A stretch of 51,463 nucleotides of DNA from contig CALXIZ010000146.1 of the NCBI GenBank assembly GCA_944388495.1, positions 1 to 51,463 of the forward strand, in the 5' to 3' direction. Under the pieces are notes generated by a model, which made no database searches, was not told the DNA's origin, and saw only the letters and a program-made list of their open reading frames with translations. This stretch comes from an uncultured Clostridia bacterium. GTDB lineage: Bacteria > Bacillota > Clostridia > Peptostreptococcales > Anaerovoracaceae. Both the position numbers and the translations under genes were made by a program. Shown here piece after piece: positions 45,718-51,463 of this stretch (positions are counted from its first letter, which is position 1; the number at the start of each line of letters is the position of its first letter).

Positions 45718-47637
45718 CTACTCTTCACTTTTGATCATATTGATCTTGCCTCCGAAACGGATCATCTTCTTTTCAAGCTCCGAAAGCTTCGGCAGCATCG
45801 TATATTCCTTTCCGCTCGTCCTGTTCTTTACAATCAGCTCTTCCTTTTCGATCTGTTCCGGAGCGTTTTCGATCACCAGCTGATCTCCGAGATTTATCTC
45901 ATCATAATCTCCCGGATTTTTAAAGACGAGAGGAATGATTCCGCTGTTGATGAGATTGGAACGGTGAATACGCGCAAAAGACTTCGCCATCACAAATCTC
46001 ACGCCCAGATAAAGCGGTACGAGAGCCGCGTGTTCTCTGCTCGATCCCTGGCCGTAGTTTTCACCTCCGACGATGACACCTTTTCCGGCCGCTCTGCAGC
46101 GTGCAGGAAATTCTCTGTCGATATTCTCAAAGCAGTAATTCGAGAGGTGCGGCACATTGGAACGATACGGCAGGATTCTCGAATCGGACGGCATGATATC
46201 ATCCGTCGTAATATTGTCTCCCGCGTGAAGAACGACTTCCGCCGCCAGTTCCGAGCTCAGAGCCTCATTGAGAGGAAACGGCTTGATGTTCGGTCCCATG
46301 GCTACCGGCGTATTCTCTTTGGTGCATCCCTCCGGATAGACGATGAAGTTGTCATTGAATGCAAACTGTGCAGGAGCTATCTCCGCCAGTTCCGTCTCAA
46401 ATCCTGTCGTCAGCACGCCTTTGATCGCGGAAATCGCTGCCGTCTCAGGACTGACGAGATAAATGTCCGCATCCTTCGTACCGCTTCTTCCCTTGAAGTT
46501 TCTGTTAAATGTCCGCAGAGACACGCCTCCGGATCTCGGAGACTGCCCCATCCCGATGCACGGGCCGCAGGCGTTTTCGATGATTCTCGCGCCGGCGTCG
46601 ATCATGTCGGCCAGCGCGCCGTTCGACGCCAGCTTCGACAGAATTCTGCTGGAGCCCGGAGAAATGACGAGACTGACGTCCTGCGCCACTTTATTGCCTT
46701 TCAGAATGGATGCCACTTTCATCAGATCGGTATAGGAGGAATTTGTACAGCTTCCGATCGCTACCTGATCGATCTTTACCGGTCCGATATTCTTTACGGA
46801 ATCCACGTTGTCCGGACTGTGAGGCTTTGCCGCCAGAGGTTCCAGTTCCGACAGATTTACTTCCAGCGTTTCGTCGTATACAGCATCCGGATCAGCGGCG
46901 AGAGGCACGAAATCGCCGCCTCTTCCCTGAGATTCCATAAAAGCTTTTGTATTCTCGTCGCTTTCAAAGACAGACGTCGTCGCTCCCAGCTCAGCTCCCA
47001 TATTTGTGATCGTCGCTCTGTCTGTGACAGAGAGTGTCTTTACGCCTTCGCCCGTATATTCGACGATTTTTCCTACGCCGCCTTTGACGGAAAGCTTCTG
47101 CAGAACATACAGAATGATGTCCTTTGCGGAAACCCACGGTCTGAGTTTTCCTGTCAGCTTTACATTGATAACCTTCGGCGCGATCAGCGAATACGTTCCT
47201 TTTGCCATAGCCACAGCCACGTCGAGGCCGCCCGCACCGATCGCGATCATGCCGATGCCGCCGCCGGTCGGCGTATGGCTGTCGGATCCCAGCAGCGTCT
47301 TTCCCGGAATCCCGAAATTCTCAATGTGGAGCTGATGGCAGATCCCGTTTCCCGGCTTTGAAAAGAGGACACCGTGCCTTCTGGCAACGCTTTTGATAAA
47401 CTCATGATCGTCGGCGTTCTCAAAACCCGTCTGCAGCGTATTATGGTCGATATAGGCCACAGACAGCTCTGTCTGTATCTTTTCCACATCCATCGCCTCA
47501 AGCTGGAGATATACCATCGTCCCGGTGGAATCCTGCGTCAGCGTCTGATCGATCCTGATTTTGATCTCTTCGCCCGGAGCTAGAGTCCCCTCCACCAGAT
47601 GGTTCTCGAGTATTTTGTAAGCTAATGTCTTTCCCAT
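45718..47637 (-). CDS. acn: Aconitate hydratase
   Basis: 4Fe-4S enzyme that converts citrate to isocitrate. 639 residues with both the LeuC-like large part (GSDSHTPTGGGIGM, SCTNSS near 300, ACGPCIGMG near 360, giving the three cluster cysteines) and the LeuD-like swivel domain (DNITTDDIMPS, GGENYGQGSSREHAA). Length and order fit the shorter single-chain group (about 640 residues, Aquifex type), not AcnA of about 890. ATG 47637 follows AGGAGGC. First gene of acn-icd-gntR-nth-lysA-MFS. Confidence 0.95.
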   Translation of the reverse strand: MGKTLAYKILENHLVEGTLAPGEEIKIRIDQTLTQDSTGTMVYLQLEAMDVEKIQTELSVAYIDHNTLQTGFENADDHEFIKSVARRHGVLFSKPGNGICHQLHIENFGIPGKTLLGSDSHTPTGGGIGMIAIGAGGLDVAVAMAKGTYSLIAPKVINVKLTGKLRPWVSAKDIILYVLQKLSVKGGVGKIVEYTGEGVKTLSVTDRATITNMGAELGATTSVFESDENTKAFMESQGRGGDFVPLAADPDAVYDETLEVNLSELEPLAAKPHSPDNVDSVKNIGPVKIDQVAIGSCTNSSYTDLMKVASILKGNKVAQDVSLVISPGSSRILSKLASNGALADMIDAGARIIENACGPCIGMGQSPRSGGVSLRTFNRNFKGRSGTKDADIYLVSPETAAISAIKGVLTTGFETELAEIAPAQFAFNDNFIVYPEGCTKENTPVAMGPNIKPFPLNEALSSELAAEVVLHAGDNITTDDIMPSDSRILPYRSNVPHLSNYCFENIDREFPARCRAAGKGVIVGGENYGQGSSREHAALVPLYLGVRFVMAKSFARIHRSNLINSGIIPLVFKNPGDYDEINLGDQLVIENAPEQIEKEELIVKNRTSGKEYTMLPKLSELEKKMIRFGGKINMIKSEE

Positions 47638-47775
47638 GAAAAATGCCTCCTGAATGCAGGCGTATCTTCTGTAAATTTCCGTGCCTTCAGCACGGCTGCA
47701 GGAAGATGCCTGTCAAATAGAAAAAGAATCTGTTCCATACATGTTTTAAAATATACACGATATACATAAAAGCTC

Positions 47776-47814
47776 ATTGTATACAATTATATTTCATTTC
47801 ACATCTTTTGTAAA
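47776..47814 (-). promoter_or_regulatory. acn promoter with GntR-type operator
   Basis: TTTACA (47814-47809), 17-base spacer, TATAAT (47791-47786). A perfect 12-base palindrome ATTGTATACAAT (47776-47787) overlaps the -10 and the start of transcription; TTGTATACAA-like sites are typical for GntR/FCD proteins. Further TGTATA half-sites lie just downstream (to about 47736). The leader of about 140 nt has a CCGTGC/GCACGG hairpin. Confidence 0.8.
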
Positions 47815-47871
47815 CACATAGTTCGAAATTTTCCGCAATATCGGCAAAATCTCTATTCCGGTACAAAATAC

Positions 47872-47903
47872 AAAAAAAGAGAGAAGAAGTGTTTTTCCTC
47901 TCT
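47872..47903 (-). terminator. Terminator after the DEAD-box helicase
   Basis: AGAGAG pairs with CTCTCT around 14 bases on the minus strand, then seven T. 20 bases after the stop codon. Confidence 0.65.
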
Positions 47904-47923
47904 CCGAACGATATTATTACGTA

Positions 47924-49801
47924 TTATCCCTTTTTCGGCTGTTTTCTTCTCCGGCCGTTTGCAGAAAAGCTGTTTTCTCTCTTCCGGCGCGTATCCGCGT
48001 TTTTCCGCTGCCTTGCCTTCTTTTCCTCCGGCGGTTCCCACCAGAATTCCGTGGAAATATCCGGCATATTTTTCTTTTCCCTGGAACGCTGCCCTCCGTC
48101 TTTTCTTCTGCCGCCTTTTTTTCTGGAAGAAGCTCCGCCGCGATATTTTTTCGATGCGCGCTCAAAAGAAATTCCTCTTCCTCTGATTCTGAAGTCCTTC
48201 ATCGCTGACAGAATTTCCTCAACGGATTCCTCCGGCACATCGACGAAAGAGAAGTTGGCATGCAGTTCGATCGAGCCGATCAGCCTGCCGCTGAGCGAAG
48301 TATTGGAAGCGATGCTGCGGACAACATCCGCCTCCTTCAGGCCGTCGACCCGTCCTGCGTTGATGAAAAGCCTCGTCATCTTCAGGTTGTCAAAAGCAAA
48401 TTCCTCATCGTCGAAGTCAGCTCTCTGATAGGATTTTTCCTCCAGCTCATGAAAAGCGAGCGAAAAGAGCGCCGCAGCCAGATTCTCGCAGAGATCCTGA
48501 TGAGCATCGCCGCACTCCGGATCCTTTCCGTCGTTCTCTCCGTCCTCTTCCCCTTCTTCCTTCCGGCTCTCCGCCAGCCCGGAAAGAATCTGTTCTATGA
48601 CAGGCAGAAACTGTTTTCCCGCTCCGGATGCGGCCAGCGCAGCCGCTTTTTCCGCAGCCGTATCGATCCTGGCCGCTTCCACTTCATCGATAGCAGGCGG
48701 TCTGAGCCTTGAAATCACGGAATTGGTATATTTCATAATCTCCCTGAGCTTATATTTGTCTCTGCCGAAGACGAAAGAATAGGCTTTTCCTGTGTTTCCC
48801 GCTCTTCCGGTCCGCCCGATCCGATGTACATACTGTTCCGGATCCTCCGGGATATCGTAGTTGAACACAGCCTGCACACCGCTCACATCGATTCCGCGGG
48901 CCGCCACATCTGTCGCGACGAGAATCTGAGTGATGCCGTGCCGGAATTTGTTCATCACACGCTCGCGCTCATGCTGCTTCATATCTCCGTGAAGCGCATC
49001 AGCCGCATAACCCCGGCTCTGCAGCCGCGCCGTCACCTGATCCACTCTTTTTTTCGTGTTGCAGAAGACGAGACCGAGCGTAACGGTATTCACGTCGATC
49101 AGCCTGCACAGGAGTTCTATTTTTGAAGGTTCTCTGACTTCAATGTAGTACTGCTCCGTCAGATCTGTCGTCAGTTCCTTTCTGGCGATTCTGACGAGAG
49201 CAGGATCCTTCTGATAGGTCTCCGTCAGCTTCATGATCTCCGGCGCCATCGTCGCGGAAAACAGCAGCATCTGCTTTTCCCGGGGAATGTCAGCCAGGAT
49301 CGTGTCGATATCTTCACGAAATCCCATATTGAGCATCTCATCCGCTTCGTCGAGCACCAGCATCCGCAGATGGTCAAAGCGCAGTGTCTTTCTGCGCATA
49401 TGATCCATCACCCTGCCAGGTGTGCCGATGATAATCTGAGGTCTCTTTTTGAGCGCCGTAATCTGATTTTCGATGTTCTGTCCCCCGTAGACGGCCAGTA
49501 TGCGCAGGCCGTGAGTAAAACGCGTGAGTCTGCGCAGCTCATCCGCCACCTGCATCGCCAGCTCTCTGGTAGGACAAAGGACGAGCACCTGCGGCGTCAC
49601 GGCATTGCGATCCGTCATCTCCACAGCAGGTATGCCGTATGCACACGTCTTTCCCGTTCCGGTCTGAGCCTGCCCGATCAGATCCCGCCCCGAGAGAATC
49701 TCCGGTATCGCCTGCTCCTGTATCGGAGTCGCTTCCGAAAATCCCATCTCCTCCAGCGCTCTCAGCACGGGTTCCGAAATATTCAAATCTTCAAAATTCA
49801 T
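47924..49801 (-). CDS. DEAD-box RNA helicase with DbpA-type RNA-binding domain
   Basis: ATP-dependent RNA helicase of the DeaD/CshA type, active in ribosome assembly and RNA decay, often cold-induced. 625 residues: Q motif (FSEATPIQEQ), AQTGTGKT (45-52), PTRELA, TPGR, DEAD (151-154), SAT, ATDVAARGID, HRIGRTGR, then an acidic linker (about 440-470), a DbpA-like RRM (about 495-570: TRLFINAGR to FSFVDVPE), and a very basic tail (RKKGGRRKDGG, RRRKQPKKG). ATG 49801 has AGAGGAA upstream; a further in-frame ATG at 49945 has none. Confidence 0.94.
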   Translation of the reverse strand: MNFEDLNISEPVLRALEEMGFSEATPIQEQAIPEILSGRDLIGQAQTGTGKTCAYGIPAVEMTDRNAVTPQVLVLCPTRELAMQVADELRRLTRFTHGLRILAVYGGQNIENQITALKKRPQIIIGTPGRVMDHMRRKTLRFDHLRMLVLDEADEMLNMGFREDIDTILADIPREKQMLLFSATMAPEIMKLTETYQKDPALVRIARKELTTDLTEQYYIEVREPSKIELLCRLIDVNTVTLGLVFCNTKKRVDQVTARLQSRGYAADALHGDMKQHERERVMNKFRHGITQILVATDVAARGIDVSGVQAVFNYDIPEDPEQYVHRIGRTGRAGNTGKAYSFVFGRDKYKLREIMKYTNSVISRLRPPAIDEVEAARIDTAAEKAAALAASGAGKQFLPVIEQILSGLAESRKEEGEEDGENDGKDPECGDAHQDLCENLAAALFSLAFHELEEKSYQRADFDDEEFAFDNLKMTRLFINAGRVDGLKEADVVRSIASNTSLSGRLIGSIELHANFSFVDVPEESVEEILSAMKDFRIRGRGISFERASKKYRGGASSRKKGGRRKDGGQRSREKKNMPDISTEFWWEPPEEKKARQRKNADTRRKRENSFSANGRRRKQPKKG

Positions 49802-49986
49802 ATCGTTATTATTCCTCTTTTCCACCACAGCAGATCTATGTGATTCACCTACTTCTTCCGGCACAGCTGTCCGGCTCCGTCCGGACTGATGCGGCCGTCT
49901 GCCGGTTTCGTGCAGGACTGCCGGCCGGCGTTCCTGCCGCCGCATCCGGAAATATGTCTTTTTCCCGCTTGCGCAGGATAAATACT
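49802..49986 (-). other. Long GC-rich leader of the helicase gene
   Basis: About 180 nt between the predicted promoter and the ATG hold no gene but several inverted repeats, including GCAGGA/TCCTGC and GTCCGG/CCGGAC with GCCGGCCGGC in the first. It is open in frame with the helicase for 48 codons but lacks an initiation site. Long structured leaders are known on cold-induced helicase mRNAs. Confidence 0.5.
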
Positions 49987-50015
49987 ATCCTATCGCAGAT
50001 AATAGATTTAATCAA
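49987..50015 (-). promoter_or_regulatory. Promoter for the DEAD-box helicase gene
   Basis: TTGATT (50015-50010), 17-base spacer, TAGGAT (49992-49987), directly after the terminator of the kinase gene. Confidence 0.5.
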
Positions 50016-50100
50016 GAAAAAAGCTGTCTCCCGTGCAGATATGCTTTCTCCGGCAGACCATTTCTCCGTCTGCCCGAGAAAACACATCGCGGGAAACAGC
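50016..50100 (-). terminator. Long two-tier terminator after the sensor kinase
   Basis: Outer stem GCTGTTTCCCG/CGGGAGACAGC, inner stem TTTCTC-GGCAGAC type (13 pairs with one mismatch), then CTTTTTTC. About 78 bases of nearly continuous pairing, unusually long for an intrinsic terminator. Confidence 0.8.
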
Positions 50101-50138
50101 CTCTTTCCGCTTCATCTGATGAGTTTCCTTTTTCTGTT

Positions 50139-51463
50139 TTAATCGCCGCTCTCCGTTTTTTTCTCTTCCGGTACGGGTTTGATTTCCGATTCCTTCTCCG
50201 AGACAGAATCCTGATTCTGCGAATATCTCATATCGAAAATGACGGTTACCTCAGTTCCTTTTCCGGGCGCACTCTTCAGTGAAACATGGGCGTTATGATA
50301 CAGCGCCGCATGCTTTACGATCGCCAGGCCGAGACCGGTTCCTCCCACTTCTTTCGAGTGACTCTTATCCACACGGTAGAAGCGCTCGAATACTCTGTTC
50401 TGTTCTTCCTCCGGTATTCCGATTCCGGTATCCCGGATGCTGAGAACCGCTCTTTCCTGATTCTTATGCAGCGATATGACGACTTCTCCTCCTTCTCTGT
50501 TATACTTTACGGCATTATCACAGAGATTGTAGATCATCTCCATCAGAATCTGGCGGATTCCTCTGATCTCCACCGGTTCCGTATTAAGAAGAATTCTGAT
50601 ATCATGCTTCATCGCTTCCGGCGTCAGCGTATCGTTTACTTCGCGCACGATTTCCGACAGATCTACAGGAACGCGTTCCAGCTCGAGTTCTTCGTCATCC
50701 AGCCGCGAAATTTTTATGATATCCTCCACCAGACGGATCAGACGCTGGGATTCCGTATAGATTTTTCCGGCAAACCGGGAGATATCCTCTTCTTTGACGA
50801 GACCTTCGCGTATGATTTCGGCAAATCCGGAAATCGACGTGAGCGGTGTCTTGAGTTCATGAGAGACATTCGCCGTAAACTCACGCCTCATTTTCTCCCG
50901 TTCTTCCATTTCATTCTGCAGCATACGGTTCTGTGAATGCAGTTTTTGCAGAAGCGGCTTCAGTTCCTCATACTCCTGCAGTCCTTTCGCCTCCTCCGGA
51001 TGTTCAAAATCAATTTCGTTCAGCGGTCTGACGATTTTTCTCGCCAGCCGGTATGCGAGCAGCGCGGACAGCAGGAGAGTGATCGCCAGTATGATGGCTA
51101 TCATCTGTACCATACCTCTCAAAAGAGCCCAGACGGAAAACTGCATCCCGGAAACGCGCAGAATGCTGCCGTCATCGAGTCTGACCGCATAATTGATCGA
51201 TTTTTCGTTGAGGGTGTCGGAGTAGCGCGTGCTGCTGCCTTCTCCGCTTTTCATCGCTTCACGTATTTCCCTGCGGTCCGAATGATTTTCCATCCCGGAA
51301 GGATCCGCCCTGTTGTCAAAGAGTACTTCTCCCGACGAAGACACCAGTGTGATGCGCACACTGGCATCGTGCTCCTCCGAAACAGTCTTCAGATAATCGA
51401 TTCCGCCGTCCCCGATGCCTGCGGCGATATAGACTGCTTCATTTTTCAGCTCGTCCAGATATT
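50139..51463 (-). CDS. Sensor histidine kinase, PhoR-like (N-terminus cut by window edge)
   Basis: Membrane sensor kinase of a two-component system. The frame is open to the right edge, about 440 codons. In order: an extracytoplasmic sensor segment (SGEVLFDN, from the edge), a membrane helix (MIAIILAITLLLSALLAYRLA), a HAMP-like linker, HisKA with the phosphorylated His in SHELKTPLTS, and an HATPase with N box (YNLCDNAVKYN), DTGIGIP and GGTGLGLAIVK. A polar Glu/Lys tail follows. The paired response regulator should lie just beyond the edge. PhoR-type domain order suggests phosphate or wall stress, but the signal is unknown. Confidence 0.94.
   Translation of the reverse strand, partial: YLDELKNEAVYIAAGIGDGGIDYLKTVSEEHDASVRITLVSSSGEVLFDNRADPSGMENHSDRREIREAMKSGEGSSTRYSDTLNEKSINYAVRLDDGSILRVSGMQFSVWALLRGMVQMIAIILAITLLLSALLAYRLARKIVRPLNEIDFEHPEEAKGLQEYEELKPLLQKLHSQNRMLQNEMEEREKMRREFTANVSHELKTPLTSISGFAEIIREGLVKEEDISRFAGKIYTESQRLIRLVEDIIKISRLDDEELELERVPVDLSEIVREVNDTLTPEAMKHDIRILLNTEPVEIRGIRQILMEMIYNLCDNAVKYNREGGEVVISLHKNQERAVLSIRDTGIGIPEEEQNRVFERFYRVDKSHSKEVGGTGLGLAIVKHAALYHNAHVSLKSAPGKGTEVTVIFDMRYSQNQDSVSEKESEIKPVPEEKKTESGD

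Noticed and set aside
45964..47361. A 465-codon plus-strand open frame opposite acn
   Set aside because: Antisense shadow of aconitase, low-complexity Arg/Phe/His composition, no initiation signals.
49802..49945. N-terminal extension of the helicase from ATG 49945
   Set aside because: No ribosome site, Arg/Gly-rich non-family residues, and the family start MNFEDLNIS fits ATG 49801.

Overview
This window is a 51 kb piece of chromosome from a low-to-mid GC Gram-positive bacterium. Its best fit is a spore-forming member of the Clostridia, probably Lachnospiraceae-like. Four things support this. Ribosome binding sites are strong and AGGAGG-like, and promoters follow the TTGACA-17-TATAAT pattern. 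A YunB-type sporulation protein is present, together with sigma-54 and HslUV. Lysine/diaminopimelate genes (dapF, lysA) are present. Gene neighbourhoods follow Firmicutes order: yicC-gmk-rpoZ-coaBC, priA-def-fmt, dprA-topA-hslVU and rpoN-pgk-tpiA-eno-secG-rnr. Base composition looks near 50 % GC by eye. No phage, insertion sequence, CRISPR array or rRNA was seen. The genus is not determined.

Layout. 1-3400 (minus): queH-priA-def-fmt; fmt runs off the left edge. 3629-5420 (plus): a radical SAM protein and a sugar O-acetyltransferase. 5532-7758 (minus): an Orn/Lys/Arg decarboxylase followed by tdk. 7838-11763 (minus): two tRNA operons with 17 tRNA genes, each driven by tandem near-consensus promoters. 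Between them lie an unidentified 100-residue protein gene and a metallo-beta-lactamase-fold hydrolase. 11935-12600: yigZ, whose last codons contain a perfect promoter for the second tRNA operon. 12832-22030 (minus): yraN-comM-dprA-topA-hslV-hslU-yunB-hflX, covering DNA uptake and recombination, topology, proteolysis, sporulation and ribosome rescue. 22240-26166 (minus): dapF-yicC-gmk-rpoZ-coaBC. 26370-30356 (plus): rqcH, an MBL hydrolase and an NSS-family sodium symporter. 30423-38765 (minus): rpoN, pgk, tpiA, eno, secG, a repeat lipoprotein and rnr. 38998-40106: divergent trmL and a SEC-C zinc-finger protein. 40190-47637 (minus): acn-icd-gntR-nth-lysA-MFS exporter. 47924-49801: a DEAD-box RNA helicase. 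50139-51463: the C-terminal part of a PhoR-like sensor kinase, cut by the right edge.

How genes work together. Aconitase and isocitrate dehydrogenase give citrate to 2-oxoglutarate. A perfect ATTGTATACAAT palindrome sits on the predicted aconitase transcription start, and a GntR/FCD regulator is encoded in the same run of genes, which suggests autoregulated control. The glycolytic run lacks cggR-gapA and gpmI, which often accompany it in relatives. RqcH and RNase R both act in translation quality control.

The window is mostly housekeeping. No clearly new multi-gene system was found. The most unusual signals are local: an ATT start codon for comM, a hairpin that would mask the yunB ribosome binding site, a structured 186-nt insert inside a tRNA operon, structured leaders on queH and the helicase, and an orphan protein with its own promoter and hairpin.
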